Shown: positions 10,321 through 19,627 of the stretch, piece by piece
How the letters are laid out: the number at the start of each line of letters is the position of its first letter
Position numbering within the stretch: the stretch's first letter is position 1
Source: Klebsiella aerogenes
GTDB taxonomy: Bacteria; Pseudomonadota; Gammaproteobacteria; Enterobacterales; Enterobacteriaceae
Length of the DNA stretch: 64,000 bases
Reading direction: 5' to 3'
Assembly: GCA_029027985.1 (NCBI GenBank)
Contig: CP119076.1
Coordinates: 4,152,422 to 4,216,421 of the forward strand
Notes under the pieces: model-generated
The model's input: the letters and a program-made list of their open reading frames with translations, nothing else
The model's database searches: none
Told to the model about the DNA's origin: nothing
Program-made: the position numbers and the translations under genes

Positions 10321-11007
10321 TTACTCTGGTAGATTTTTTTCAATATCATGCAACAAACGATGCAACATCGCGGTGTCGCGTTGCTGTAACAGTCCGATCC
10401 GCTGCTGCAACCAGTCGACGAGTTTAACGTCTTCATCCACCCCTAAACGACCAAGTAGCAACAATGTCCGCTGGCGTAAGGCCTGCAGCTGATTTTCATC
10501 AGTGTCGCCCCCCTGTGGGGCCGCTTGCTGTAGCAATGAGCTCAACTGATAGCAATACACCATCACCGACTGTCCGAGATTCAGGGAAGGATAATCGGCA
10601 ACCATCGGCACGCCGGTAAGCACATCGGCCAGCGCCAGCTCCTCGTTGGTTAAGCCGGAGTCCTCGCGACCAAATACCAGCGCGGTGTGATTCATCCATT
10701 GCGCTTTTTCTTCCAGCAGCGGCAGCAACTGTTGCGGCGTCGCGTAGTAATGGAAACGCGCACGGCTGCGGGCGGTGGTGGCGACGGTAAAATCAACGTC
10801 GTGTAGCGCCTGAGCAAGCGTCGGGTAAGTTTTTATATTATCTAAAATATCTCCCGAGCCGTGGGCGACCCAGCGGGCCGCGGGCTGCAAATGCGCCTCG
10901 CTATCAACGATCCGCAATTCGCTGAATCCCATCGTTTTCATCGCCCGCGCCGCCGCGCCGACGTTCTCAGCCCTGGCGGGCGCCACCAAAACAATCGATA
11001 AACGCAT
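10321..11007 (-). CDS. yjtD: YjtD, SPOUT-family RNA 2'-O-methyltransferase (TrmJ-like)
   Basis: This is a predicted SAM-dependent tRNA/rRNA ribose methyltransferase of the SpoU/TrmH superfamily with a knotted SPOUT fold. The 228 residues begin MRLSIVLVAPARAENVGAAARAM (the Asn-Val-Gly-Ala motif 1). ALVFGREDSGLTNEEL (about 113-128) and YPSLNLGQSVMVYCYQL (about 139-155) are motifs 2 and 3 that form the SAM knot. The specific RNA target of YjtD is not established. It lies next to the thr operon as in E. coli, with its own upstream region. Confidence 0.9.
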   Translation of the reverse strand: MRLSIVLVAPARAENVGAAARAMKTMGFSELRIVDSEAHLQPAARWVAHGSGDILDNIKTYPTLAQALHDVDFTVATTARSRARFHYYATPQQLLPLLEEKAQWMNHTALVFGREDSGLTNEELALADVLTGVPMVADYPSLNLGQSVMVYCYQLSSLLQQAAPQGGDTDENQLQALRQRTLLLLGRLGVDEDVKLVDWLQQRIGLLQQRDTAMLHRLLHDIEKNLPE

Positions 11008-11348
11008 TGTGCTTCTCTTTATCCTCTTACGCGGCGCTAATCTGCGGTTACCCCCATTTTACGCGGCGAAAATTTACAAATTTGCAACAAAAATCACTAA
11101 AAATGGGCTTTATTACTCTTAAAAAAAACTAAACTGTTCACATTGGACACCAATACGGAGTATGTTAACAGAACGCATTTATCCATATGTTTGGCAATGA
11201 TATTTCAGTTTTCATTTGCCCACAGACTTTGGATTCATTGCATTTATTAATTCATAGCTGCAACTAATTGAGCTGTGTAAGAAATGTGACGATAAATCGC
11301 AAATCGATGCAATGATTTCACAAGACTGTTAACGTGCTACAATTGAAC

Positions 11349-11362
11349 TTGATATATGTCAA
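11349..11362 (+). promoter_or_regulatory. FNR-type site upstream of arcA
   Basis: TTGATATATGTCAA matches the FNR consensus TTGAT-N4-ATCAA at 9 of the 10 specified bases. It sits about 280 bp upstream of the arcA start, as expected for the anaerobically FNR-activated arcA promoter known in E. coli. The wider 11008-11639 interval holds an AT-rich multi-promoter region and the yjjY frame; I saw nothing else in it. Confidence 0.75.
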
Positions 11363-11403
11363 CGAAGCGTAGTTTTATTGGGTGTTCGGCCTCTCTTAGC
11401 CTG

Positions 11404-11544
11404 TTATGTTGCTGTTAAAATGGTTAGGATGACAGCCGTTTTTGACACCGTCGGGTCCAGAGGGAAAGTACCCACGACCAAGCTAATGATGTTGTTGACG
11501 TTGATGGAAAGTGCATCAAGAACGCAATTACGTACTTTAGTCAT
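11404..11544 (-). CDS. yjjY: YjjY, 46-residue protein of unknown function
   Basis: The frame translates to MTKVRNCVLDALSINVNNII and ends in TVSKTAVILTILTAT, matching E. coli YjjY in length (46 residues) and position. It runs antisense to the long arcA leader. The C-terminal half is hydrophobic. Conservation could reflect the arcA leader RNA rather than a protein, so expression is uncertain. No function is known. Confidence 0.6.
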   Translation of the reverse strand: MTKVRNCVLDALSINVNNIISLVVGTFPLDPTVSKTAVILTILTAT

Positions 11545-11639
11545 GTTACGCCGGACATGTTAATTTGTAGCATGTACCAGGCAGGTCAGGGACTTTGGTA
11601 CTTCCTGTTTCGATTTAGTTGGCAATTTAGGTAGCAAAC

Positions 11640-12356
11640 ATGCAGACCCCGCACATTCTTATCGTTGAAGACGAGTTGGTAACACGCAACACGTTAAAAA
11701 GTATTTTCGAAGCAGAAGGTTATGATGTATTCGAAGCGACCGATGGCGCGGAAATGCATCAGATCCTGTCTGAAAATGATATCAACCTGGTGATCATGGA
11801 TATCAACCTGCCAGGTAAAAATGGTCTCCTGCTCGCGCGTGAACTGCGTGAACAAGCTGACGTCGCGCTGATGTTCCTTACCGGCCGCGACAACGAAGTG
11901 GATAAAATTCTCGGCCTCGAAATCGGCGCCGATGACTATATCACTAAACCGTTTAACCCGCGTGAACTGACTATCCGCGCGCGCAACCTGCTCTCCCGTA
12001 CCATGAACCTGGGTACCGTGAGCGAAGAGCGTCGCAGCGTTGAGAGCTACAAGTTCAATGGCTGGGAACTGGATATCAACAGCCGTTCGCTGGTGAGCCC
12101 AAATGGCGAGCAGTACAAGCTGCCGCGCAGTGAATTCCGCGCGATGCTGCACTTCTGCGAAAACCCGGGCAAAATTCAGTCACGCGCAGAGCTGCTGAAG
12201 AAAATGACCGGTCGCGAGCTGAAGCCGCATGACCGTACCGTGGACGTGACTATTCGTCGCATTCGTAAGCATTTCGAATCCACTCCGGACACCCCGGAAA
12301 TCATCGCGACCATTCACGGTGAAGGTTACCGTTTCTGTGGCGATCTGCAGGAATAA
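11640..12356 (+). CDS. arcA: Two-component response regulator ArcA
   Basis: ArcA is the OmpR/PhoB-type regulator that, when phosphorylated by ArcB under low oxygen, represses aerobic metabolism genes. The 238-residue protein has a receiver domain with the acidic pocket in HILIVEDEL, the phospho-acceptor Asp54 in [10 protein letters not shown] and Lys in [15 protein letters not shown]-terminal winged helix follows ([27 protein letters not shown]). The length equals E. coli ArcA. A long leader with an FNR site precedes it and a terminator follows at once. Confidence 0.99.
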   Translation: MQTPHILIVEDELVTRNTLKSIFEAEGYDVFEATDGAEMHQILSENDINLVIMDINLPGKNGLLLARELREQADVALMFLTGRDNEVDKILGLEIGADDYITKPFNPRELTIRARNLLSRTMNLGTVSEERRSVESYKFNGWELDINSRSLVSPNGEQYKLPRSEFRAMLHFCENPGKIQSRAELLKKMTGRELKPHDRTVDVTIRRIRKHFESTPDTPEIIATIHGEGYRFCGDLQE

Positions 12357-12382
12357 TTCAGTTTATCCCGCAGTCACAACGC

Positions 12383-12412
12383 AAAAACGGCGCCCTTCGG
12401 CGCCGTTTTTTA
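12383..12412 (+). terminator. arcA terminator
   Basis: AAAAACGGCGCC-CTTC-GGCGCCGTTTTTT is a perfect stem with a stable tetraloop and T-tract, 27 bp after the arcA stop codon. Confidence 0.95.
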
Positions 12413-12481
12413 TTACGGTTTTTACTACCTGATATGTCACGTGGCGCCATCCGCAAAGCGTAGCGGCGACGGCGCTGCCGT

Positions 12482-12955
12482 TTATTTATTCCATGGCATG
12501 ATCGGCACGGCGCTGATGGCATTTTTCGGCGAACCGTCGACCACTTTATCCGAATAAGTCAGATAAACCAGTGCATTGCGCTTCGCATCATAGAAACGGA
12601 CGACCTGCAGCTTTTTGAATACCAGCGAGGTGCGTTTCTGGAACACGACGTCGCCCTGGCTTTTACCATTTTTGATTTTGTCGGTCAGTTCGATCGGCCC
12701 GACCTGCTGACAGGAAATCGCGGCGTCAGAGGTATCTTCCGCCAGCCCCAGCCCGCCTTTAATACCGCCGGTTTTCGCCCGGCTGATATAGCAGGTGACG
12801 TTTTGCACATCCGGATCGTCGAAGGCTTCGACCACGATTTTATGATCCGGACCCAGCCATTTAAATACCGTATCGACGGAGCCGATTTGCTCGGCATGCG
12901 CCAGCTGGCCCGCGGCGAGTAAAAACAGTCCTGCCACTAACTTCTTGTATTTCAT
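12482..12955 (-). CDS. creA: CreA family periplasmic protein
   Basis: This is a 157-residue secreted protein of unknown function (CreA family). It has a Sec signal peptide ([21 protein letters not shown], cut near residue 21) and conserved segments [17 protein letters not shown] and [20 protein letters not shown]. The two Cys residues (in VTCYIS and ISCQQVG) may form a disulfide. In E. coli creA heads the creABCD operon. Here arcA follows directly and creBCD are missing, so creA is orphaned from its namesake two-component system. It is divergent from rob. Confidence 0.93.
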   Translation of the reverse strand: MKYKKLVAGLFLLAAGQLAHAEQIGSVDTVFKWLGPDHKIVVEAFDDPDVQNVTCYISRAKTGGIKGGLGLAEDTSDAAISCQQVGPIELTDKIKNGKSQGDVVFQKRTSLVFKKLQVVRFYDAKRNALVYLTYSDKVVDGSPKNAISAVPIMPWNK

Positions 12956-13163
12956 ATTGTTACCATTTCTTAAAATTCCGCTACGTGATGATCAGCAACG
13001 TTGTGGAAAAGGTTTAAAGATCACAGCTTTACAAAATTACCCACGATCGCTGCCAGATGATCGCATTTAAAAGCAAAAAAAACACTGAATGCTAAAACAT
13101 CAAAAAATGCTATTATCCGCTACCTTAATATAGGTACCTGAGTTTAAAGGATGGGGACATTTT

Positions 13164-14033
13164 ATGGATCAAGCTGGGATTATTCGCGATCTCCTGAGCT
13201 GGCTGGAAGGTCACCTGGATCAGCCACTTTCATTGGATAATGTGGCGGCGAAGGCAGGTTATTCCAAGTGGCATTTGCAACGTATGTTTAAAGACGTCAC
13301 GGGTCAAGCTATTGGTGCCTATATTCGCGCGCGTCGTCTGTCTAAGTCGGCTGTTGCGCTCCGCCTGACCGCTCGTCCGATTCTCGATATCGCGCTGCAG
13401 TATCGTTTCGATTCCCAACAAACGTTCACCCGCGCCTTTAAAAAACAGTTCAACCTGACCCCTGCGCTGTATCGCCGCTCTCCGGACTGGAGCTCGTTTG
13501 GTATGCGTCCGCCGCTGCGTCTCGGTGAATTTGCCATGCCGAAGCATGAGTTCGTGACGCTGAACACCACACAGCTGGTCGGCGTCACCCAAAGCTATAC
13601 CTGCAAGCTGGAAGAAATTTCTGAATTCCGTAATCAGATGCGGGTCCAGTTCTGGCGCGAATTCCTCGGCAACGCGCCCAGCATTCCACCGACGCTGTAC
13701 GGTCTGCATGAACCGCGTCCAAGTCTGGAAAAAGACGATGAGCAGGAGGTGTTCTACACCACCGCGCTGACGCCGGAGATGGCTAACGGCCACCTGCATA
13801 ACTCCCAGCCGGTGATTCTGGAAGGCGGCGAATATGTGATGTTCACCTACGAAGGATTAGGAACCGGGTTGCAGGAGTTTATCCTGACGGTATACGGCAC
13901 CTGTATGCCGATGCTGAACCTCACCCGCCGCAAAGGGCTCGATATCGAGCGCTTCTATCCGGAAGATGACAACCGGAACCAGGCCACGCCAATTCAGCTG
14001 CGCTGCGAGTACCTGATTCCGATTCGCCGTTAA
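13164..14033 (+). CDS. rob: Right origin-binding protein Rob, AraC-type activator
   Basis: Rob is a DNA-binding activator of the MarA/SoxS/Rob regulon (efflux, LPS and stress genes) and binds near oriC in E. coli. The 289-residue protein has the AraC double helix-turn-helix at the N-terminus (DNVAAKAGYSKWHLQRMFK, then ILDIALQYRFDSQQTFTRAFKK, residues about 24-95). A GyrI-like ligand-sensing domain follows (about 120-289). It is divergent from creA and its stop codon overlaps the convergent gpmB stop. Confidence 0.97.
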   Translation: MDQAGIIRDLLSWLEGHLDQPLSLDNVAAKAGYSKWHLQRMFKDVTGQAIGAYIRARRLSKSAVALRLTARPILDIALQYRFDSQQTFTRAFKKQFNLTPALYRRSPDWSSFGMRPPLRLGEFAMPKHEFVTLNTTQLVGVTQSYTCKLEEISEFRNQMRVQFWREFLGNAPSIPPTLYGLHEPRPSLEKDDEQEVFYTTALTPEMANGHLHNSQPVILEGGEYVMFTYEGLGTGLQEFILTVYGTCMPMLNLTRRKGLDIERFYPEDDNRNQATPIQLRCEYLIPIRR

Positions 14034-14677
14034 CGCTGCAGTTCGTCCATTGCGGGGGCATCGAGATGCGAAATGTCCCCCGCCGTCTCGACTACCCAAC
14101 CCGACGCCAGCCACGGGCTCTGCTGGTAATCAACGCGTGAAATCGAACAGTTGCGCAGACGCAGGCGACGTTCGGCATAAGCAGGTAGCCCGAGGATCGT
14201 GCTGACCAGGCAGCCCAACGCCATCCCGTGACTGACCAGCAACGGTCGGCTACCGGCTGGCAACTCCAGACAGGTAGCGAGCGCCGCGCGCATACGCTCG
14301 CTCAACTCCTGCATTGACTCACCCTGTGGAATACGTCCGTCCGGCGTACCGTTGACTAACTGACGGCGCCAGCCCTCTTCTTCCTCGCTCAGCGAGTCGA
14401 TATGGCGTTTCTCCAGCACGCCCATATCCAGCTCGCGCAGGCGCGAATCGGTGACTACGCCGCAGCCGCAGGCTTCGGCGATAATTTCGGCTGTGCGGCG
14501 GGTACGCCCGAGGTCGCTGGCGATAATATGGGTGATCCCCAACGTTCTGGCGCGCTCGCCAACCTGCCATGCCTGGCGCTCACCGTGGGCGGTCAGCGGA
14601 CTATCGGACTGGCCTTGAATACGTCGCTCGGCGTTCCACTGCGTTTCACCGTGGCGAACAAGGTATACCTGTAACAT
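14030..14677 (-). CDS. gpmB: Histidine-phosphatase-superfamily protein GpmB (YtjC)
   Basis: This cofactor-independent-like member of the phosphoglycerate mutase/histidine phosphatase superfamily has 215 residues. The phospho-acceptor His is in LVRHGETQWN (residue 8 or so) and the second catalytic His in LLVSHGMALG near residue 150. In E. coli its physiological role as mutase is doubtful and it behaves as a phosphatase. The start MLQVYLVRHGE is chosen by homology; nine upstream in-frame codons are dropped. The 3' end overlaps rob by 4 bp, tail to tail. Confidence 0.93.
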   Translation of the reverse strand: MLQVYLVRHGETQWNAERRIQGQSDSPLTAHGERQAWQVGERARTLGITHIIASDLGRTRRTAEIIAEACGCGVVTDSRLRELDMGVLEKRHIDSLSEEEEGWRRQLVNGTPDGRIPQGESMQELSERMRAALATCLELPAGSRPLLVSHGMALGCLVSTILGLPAYAERRLRLRNCSISRVDYQQSPWLASGWVVETAGDISHLDAPAMDELQR

Positions 14678-14790
14678 GCTTATTTTCCGTTCTGAACCCT
14701 TCATCAGCTGTCGATCGGCGCTATTGCCTGTCGTCAGAATGATTTGGAGTATACTGCGATGACGTTAATTAATTCTGAGTTGTTTTGATT

Positions 14791-15306
14791 ATGCACCATG
14801 TTGTCTCAGCTACCACTAATCCCGCCAAAATTCAGGCAATTCTGCAGGCTTTTAACGAGATCTTCGGCGAAGGATCCTGCCACATTGAGTCCGTCGCCGT
14901 CGAGAGCGGCGTGCCGGAACAGCCCTTCGGCAGCGAGGAAACGCGGGCTGGCGCACGAAATCGCGTCGCCAATGCCCGTCTCGCGCAGCCGAAAGCCGAT
15001 TTTTGGGTCGCGATTGAAGCCGGGATCGATGAAGGCAGCACCTTCAGCTGGGTAGTGATTGAGGATCGGCATCAGCGCGGTGAAGCGCGCTCGGCCACGC
15101 TGCCGCTGCCGGAGGTGATTCTTGAACAGGTTCGCGCCGGGGAGGCGTTGGGGCCGGTCATGTCACAGCATACCGGTATCGACCAGATCGGCCGTAAAGA
15201 AGGCGCTATCGGCGTCTTTACCGGCGGCAGGCTAACGCGCAGCAGCGTCTACCATCAGGCGGTCGTGCTGGCGCTCAGTCCGTTCCATAACGCTATTTAT
15301 CGTTAA
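14791..15306 (+). CDS. yjjX: Inosine/xanthosine triphosphatase YjjX
   Basis: YjjX hydrolyses non-canonical ITP and XTP and so cleans the nucleotide pool. The 171-residue protein starts [18 protein letters not shown]; an in-frame TTG two codons upstream is unlikely to be used. Features are the TNPAK phosphate-binding start, [13 protein letters not shown] (about residues 48-60) and [11 protein letters not shown] with the catalytic acidic residues near residue 75. It is divergent from gpmB and its last bases overlap the convergent trpR 3' end by 14 bp. Confidence 0.95.
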   Translation: MHHVVSATTNPAKIQAILQAFNEIFGEGSCHIESVAVESGVPEQPFGSEETRAGARNRVANARLAQPKADFWVAIEAGIDEGSTFSWVVIEDRHQRGEARSATLPLPEVILEQVRAGEALGPVMSQHTGIDQIGRKEGAIGVFTGGRLTRSSVYHQAVVLALSPFHNAIYR

Positions 15307-15619
15307 GCAGCGTTTGTTCCAGCCACTGGCGCAGCTCCGCCGGCGCCGATTTCAGGCTATTGGAGCCGCGGGTAATGGTGGCGATACCGGCGCCGAGTTC
15401 GTTTTTCAGCTCGCGCTGGCTCATCTCGCCGCGCAGCAGCTCTTCAATAATACGCACTCGGGTGCCCAGCGCTTCACGCTCGTCGGGCGTCAGCATCAGT
15501 TGCAACAACGGCAGGTGAAGATCCTCAGCGTAGGCCTGCTGCAGCAACGCCACGAAGCGCAGCCACTCCTGATGACGTTGTTCGGCCACCGCCGCTGAAT
15601 AAGGGGATTGTTGGGTCAT
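15293..15619 (-). CDS. trpR: Trp operon repressor TrpR
   Basis: This is a tryptophan-activated dimeric repressor of trp, aroH, mtr and its own gene. It has 108 residues, the same as E. coli. The helix-turn-helix is [22 protein letters not shown] at about residues 66-87, and [20 protein letters not shown] forms the dimer core. Residues [11 protein letters not shown] close the protein. The start [14 protein letters not shown] is canonical. A perfect trp operator lies 45-64 bp upstream, so autoregulation is conserved. Confidence 0.98.
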   Translation of the reverse strand: MTQQSPYSAAVAEQRHQEWLRFVALLQQAYAEDLHLPLLQLMLTPDEREALGTRVRIIEELLRGEMSQRELKNELGAGIATITRGSNSLKSAPAELRQWLEQTLLNDK

Positions 15620-15663
15620 GTTACGTCGCCATGTTGAGACGGGCAGCCAGGCTGCCCGTCGAG

Positions 15664-15683
15664 TGTACTCATCAACGAGTACA
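15664..15683. promoter_or_regulatory. TrpR operator of trpR
   Basis: TGTACTC and GAGTACA form a perfect 7-bp inverted repeat around the 6-base spacer ATCAAC. It matches the E. coli trpR operator half-sites exactly; only the spacer differs. The position upstream of trpR fits autorepression. Confidence 0.9.
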
Positions 15684-15706
15684 AAGGATAACATACTTCC
15701 AGACGA

Positions 15707-17644
15707 TCAGTAACGTTGTTGCCATTCCGCGTCGCTCAACAAGCTATCCTGCTTGCCCATAAAGTAACGGTAATAGGCATCGTAGGAGAGGACGTTCTTC
15801 ACATAACCGCGAGTTTCCGAGAACGGAATGCTCTCGACAAAGGCCACGGCATCAATACGCCCGGCACTGTTGCCTTGCCAGGTCCGTACGCGCCCAGGGC
15901 CGGCGTTATAGGCCGCTGACGCATAGATGCGGTTATTACCGAACTGCTGGTAGACATATTGCAGATAGCTGGTGCCGATGTTGATGTTGGTGTCCGGATC
16001 CAACAGCTGCGATGGGCTGCTATAGCCGGGAATACTGAACATACTGACGGTATGCGTCGCGGTGCCGGGCATAATCTGCATCAAGCCGCTGGCGCCGACC
16101 GGCGAGCGAACTTTCGGGTTCCACGCGCTCTCCTGACGCGCAATCGCCATCGCGTAGCTCTGCGGGATATCCTTGCCGCTAATGTAACGCGCAAACAGAT
16201 CGTTGTACGCCAGCGGGAAGCGCTCTTCCAGCTGATCCCACAGTTTACCGGCGATCGTCGCCTGTACGCTGAGATCCCACCAATGTTGATCGAACGCGTA
16301 ACGCGCCAGCTGCGCCTGCTGCGCTTTGCTGCGGCTGCTCACCAGGTTCGCCCATTCACTGCGCGCGGTGTTATCCATATTCCAGTACATCAGCTCGCGA
16401 ACGCGCGCCATCTCAGGGCCGGAGGCCAGCGTAGGGTCAATGGTGCCGGAGGCTTTATCGATGCGGAAGGTATATTCTTCGCCCAGACGCTGAGCGGCGA
16501 CCATCGGATAGAAGCCGCGCTGTTGCATCAGGGAACGCAGGATCGCCTTCGCTTCATCATCGCGCCCACGCTCCAGCAGCAGATCCGCCTGCCAGTAGCG
16601 CCACTCATCTTTCTCTTTCGCCTCCATGGGCAGACGCGCCAGCCAGGTATTCAGGCCATGGCGATCGCCATTGCCCAGCGCCATACGTACCCGACGCTCT
16701 ACCAGAGAGGTCGACTGCGAGCGCATGATCGCATCATCGCGCCACTCCGCCTGCGCTTCGGTTACATCAGTCCCCATCAAACGCCAGGCGACAATATCGC
16801 GCAGTTCCTGGGTTTGATCGTCATTCAACTGCTGCGCCTGTACCAACGATGGGATCATCAGGCGGGCATTTTCCACGTCCTGACGCGCAACGCTGGCAAA
16901 AGCGGCCGCCGCCATCTGGCGAGTAAAATCGGTCGCTCCGGTGGTGCGGGCAAAGGTCATCACGCTATTAGGATCGTTGGCCAGCGCGACCACCGCTGAA
17001 GAGATACTCTGGTAATTTGACGGCATCTGCTGGGCGAGGACTCTGACCAGGCTGGTATTGCCAGCCTTCATCGCCAGACGGATCCTTTCGAGATAGGCTA
17101 GCGGATCCTGCTGACCCGAATCGCGCCACGCGCTGAACAGCGGGTCGCAGGCATTTGGCTGGCTCTTCCCGGTCAACCAGAGATCTTTCGCGCCGCTCCA
17201 CGCTTCTTGCGACTGGCCGACGCTGAGTTTGGCATAGTAGTAGTTACACTGCGCTTCGGTGGTCGCTGGCTTATCCGGGCTGAACGCCAACAGGCCGCGC
17301 CAGTCAGTGCGCCGCGCCAACTCATTAACAAAGCGTGATTTCAGCGAACGTGCCGCTGGCAGCGTCGGGTTCGCCTCAATGAAGTTTTTGACCACCAGCG
17401 GGGGCTGGTTCATCAGATCATCGGTGATTTGTCGGTATTGCAGGTACGGATACAGCGGATAGCTGCTGAGCGTGGGCATCAGCTGGTTGACGACATCCAT
17501 CTGGCGGCTGTCCCACGCTTGTTTAATTTGAGCATAGCGGCTGCGCTGTTCATCCAGTGAATCCGCATGCGCCAGCTGGCTTAACGTCAGCAGGCTCACG
17601 CCGGCAGCCAGAAGACGCCATGCCGTAATTTTGGCTTTTTCCAC
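15707..17644 (-). CDS. slt: Soluble lytic murein transglycosylase Slt70
   Basis: This periplasmic exo-lytic transglycosylase cleaves the MurNAc-GlcNAc bond and leaves 1,6-anhydro ends. It has 645 residues with a GTG start (VEKAKITAWRLLAAG) preceded by GAGGAAGAGCTT. There is a signal peptide to about residue 27 (AHA-DSLDE), an alpha-superhelical U and L domain, and a C-terminal lysozyme-like domain. The catalytic Glu lies in AIARQESAWNPKV near residue 505, followed by GASGLMQIMPGTA and AAYNAGPGRV. A 16-codon upstream extension to an ATG is rejected by homology. Confidence 0.97.
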   Translation of the reverse strand: MEKAKITAWRLLAAGVSLLTLSQLAHADSLDEQRSRYAQIKQAWDSRQMDVVNQLMPTLSSYPLYPYLQYRQITDDLMNQPPLVVKNFIEANPTLPAARSLKSRFVNELARRTDWRGLLAFSPDKPATTEAQCNYYYAKLSVGQSQEAWSGAKDLWLTGKSQPNACDPLFSAWRDSGQQDPLAYLERIRLAMKAGNTSLVRVLAQQMPSNYQSISSAVVALANDPNSVMTFARTTGATDFTRQMAAAAFASVARQDVENARLMIPSLVQAQQLNDDQTQELRDIVAWRLMGTDVTEAQAEWRDDAIMRSQSTSLVERRVRMALGNGDRHGLNTWLARLPMEAKEKDEWRYWQADLLLERGRDDEAKAILRSLMQQRGFYPMVAAQRLGEEYTFRIDKASGTIDPTLASGPEMARVRELMYWNMDNTARSEWANLVSSRSKAQQAQLARYAFDQHWWDLSVQATIAGKLWDQLEERFPLAYNDLFARYISGKDIPQSYAMAIARQESAWNPKVRSPVGASGLMQIMPGTATHTVSMFSIPGYSSPSQLLDPDTNINIGTSYLQYVYQQFGNNRIYASAAYNAGPGRVRTWQGNSAGRIDAVAFVESIPFSETRGYVKNVLSYDAYYRYFMGKQDSLLSDAEWQQRY

Positions 17645-17863
17645 AAGCTCTTCCTCTAGTTGGTGCATCACAGCGGCGTCGTGCCGCTTCAAAAAAATCA
17701 GGGTGTTGATTAGATATGCTAATCAGACAACGGCAAACATGCCACGTCCTGAACATTTTTTTACGCTTCTGTGAATCCTGTCGCCTCGCTGGGATTAAAG
17801 CGCGAAAAAGGCTACACTTCGCCTTTGAACTATCTATCAGAATAGAAAGAGGCGAAGTCCAAC

Positions 17864-19531
17864 GTGGCTCAATTCGTTTATACCATGCATCGTGTCGGCA
17901 AAGTGGTTCCGCCGAAACGTCATATTTTGAAAAATATCTCCCTCAGCTTCTTCCCTGGCGCAAAAATCGGTGTTCTCGGTCTGAACGGCGCCGGTAAGTC
18001 CACCCTGCTGCGCATCATGGCCGGTATCGATACCGAGATCGAAGGCGAAGCGCGTCCGCAGCCTGGTCTCAAAATCGGCTATCTGCCGCAGGAGCCGCAG
18101 CTGAACCCGGAACACACCGTTCGCGAATCCGTGGAAGAAGCGGTCGCCGAAGTGGTTAACGCGCTGAAAGGCCTGGACGAAGTCTATGCTAAATATGCCG
18201 AGCCGGATGCCGACTTCGATAAGCTTGCCGCGCAACAAGGCAAGTTTGAAGAGATTATCCAGGCGCACGACGGCCACAACCTGAACGTGCAGCTGGAGCG
18301 CGCGGCCGATGCCCTGCGCCTGCCGGACTGGGAGGCGAAAATCGCCAACCTTTCCGGTGGTGAACGCCGCCGCGTCGCGCTGTGCCGTCTGCTGCTGGAA
18401 AAACCAGACATGCTGCTGCTCGACGAACCGACGAACCACCTTGACGCCGAATCCGTCGCCTGGCTGGAACGCTTCCTGCACGACTTCGAAGGTACCGTTG
18501 TGGCGATTACCCACGACCGTTACTTCCTCGATAACGTCGCCGGTTGGATCCTCGAACTTGACCGCGGCGAAGGTATTCCGTGGGAAGGCAACTACTCCTC
18601 CTGGCTGGAGCAAAAAGATCAGCGTCTGGCGCAGGAAGCCTCTCAGGAAGCCGCGCGTCGCAAATCTATCGAGAAAGAACTCGAGTGGGTTCGCCAGGGC
18701 GCGAAAGGCCGTCAGTCCAAGGGCAAAGCCCGTCTGGCGCGCTTTGAAGAGCTTAACAACGTGGAATACCAGAAACGTAACGAGACCAACGAGCTGTTCA
18801 TTCCGCCAGGAGCGCGTCTGGGCGATAAAGTTCTGGAAGTCAGCAATCTGCGTAAATCCTACGGCGACCGTCTGCTGATCGACGATCTGAGCTTCTCCGT
18901 GCCGAAAGGCGCCATTGTCGGCATCATCGGTCCGAACGGCGCGGGTAAATCCACCCTGTTCCGCATGATGTCCGGTCAGGAACAGCCTGATTCCGGCACC
19001 ATCACGCTGGGTGACACCGTGAAGCTGGCTTCCGTCGATCAGTTCCGCGATGCGATGGACAACAGCAAGACCGTGTGGGAAGAAGTGTCCGGCGGGCTGG
19101 ATATCATGAAGATCGGCAACACCGAAATGCCGAGCCGCGCCTACGTAGGCCGCTTTAACTTCAAAGGTGTTGATCAGGGTAAACGCGTTGGCGAGCTGTC
19201 CGGCGGTGAACGCGGTCGTCTGCATCTGGCGAAGCTGCTGCAGGTCGGCGGCAACGTACTGCTGCTCGATGAACCGACCAACGACCTGGATATCGAAACC
19301 CTGCGCGCGCTGGAAAACGCCCTGCTGGAGTTCCCGGGCTGTGCCATGGTTATCTCGCACGACCGTTGGTTCCTTGACCGTATCGCCACTCACATTCTGG
19401 ATTACCAGGATGAAGGCAAGGTCGAGTTCTTCGAAGGTAACTTTACCGAGTACGAAGAGTACAAGAAACGCACCCTTGGCGCCGATGCTCTGGAGCCGAA
19501 GCGTATCAAGTACAAGCGTATCGCGAAGTAA
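17864..19531 (+). CDS. ettA: Energy-dependent translational throttle protein EttA (ABC-F)
   Basis: EttA is a soluble ABC-F ATPase that binds the ribosomal E site and gates entry into elongation according to energy state. It has 555 residues with a GTG start. Two ABC cassettes are visible: Walker A GLNGAGKST (about 39) with signature NLSGGERRRVAL, and Walker A GPNGAGKST (about 356) with ELSGGERGRLHLA. Walker B motifs MLLLDEPTNHLD and VLLLDEPTNDLD follow. The linker near residues 240-310 holds the P-site tRNA-interaction motif. A 579-codon antisense frame is an artefact. Confidence 0.98.
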   Translation: MAQFVYTMHRVGKVVPPKRHILKNISLSFFPGAKIGVLGLNGAGKSTLLRIMAGIDTEIEGEARPQPGLKIGYLPQEPQLNPEHTVRESVEEAVAEVVNALKGLDEVYAKYAEPDADFDKLAAQQGKFEEIIQAHDGHNLNVQLERAADALRLPDWEAKIANLSGGERRRVALCRLLLEKPDMLLLDEPTNHLDAESVAWLERFLHDFEGTVVAITHDRYFLDNVAGWILELDRGEGIPWEGNYSSWLEQKDQRLAQEASQEAARRKSIEKELEWVRQGAKGRQSKGKARLARFEELNNVEYQKRNETNELFIPPGARLGDKVLEVSNLRKSYGDRLLIDDLSFSVPKGAIVGIIGPNGAGKSTLFRMMSGQEQPDSGTITLGDTVKLASVDQFRDAMDNSKTVWEEVSGGLDIMKIGNTEMPSRAYVGRFNFKGVDQGKRVGELSGGERGRLHLAKLLQVGGNVLLLDEPTNDLDIETLRALENALLEFPGCAMVISHDRWFLDRIATHILDYQDEGKVEFFEGNFTEYEEYKKRTLGADALEPKRIKYKRIAK

Positions 19532-19540
19532 TCTGTCAAT

Positions 19541-19620
19541 GCCGGATGGCGCTGCGCCATCCGGCCTGCAAGGCATGTGTCGCTTGTAGGCCGGATAAGG
19601 CGTTTACGCCGCCATCCGGC
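19541..19620. repeat. REP (BIME-type) palindromic repeats between ettA and nadR
   Basis: Two convergent REP units are visible (GCCGGATGGCGCTGCGCCAT and the reverse GCCGCCATCCGGC arm) with TAGGCCGGATAAGGCG between them. They lie between convergent genes, a usual REP location. They may protect mRNA 3' ends and bind gyrase or IHF in other enterobacteria. Confidence 0.9.
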
Positions 19621-19627
19621 AAAAAGT

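Noticed and set aside
17837..19576. 579-codon open frame on the minus strand
   Set aside because: It lies antisense to ettA, has no domain pattern or ribosome site, and arises from high-GC codon use in the real gene.
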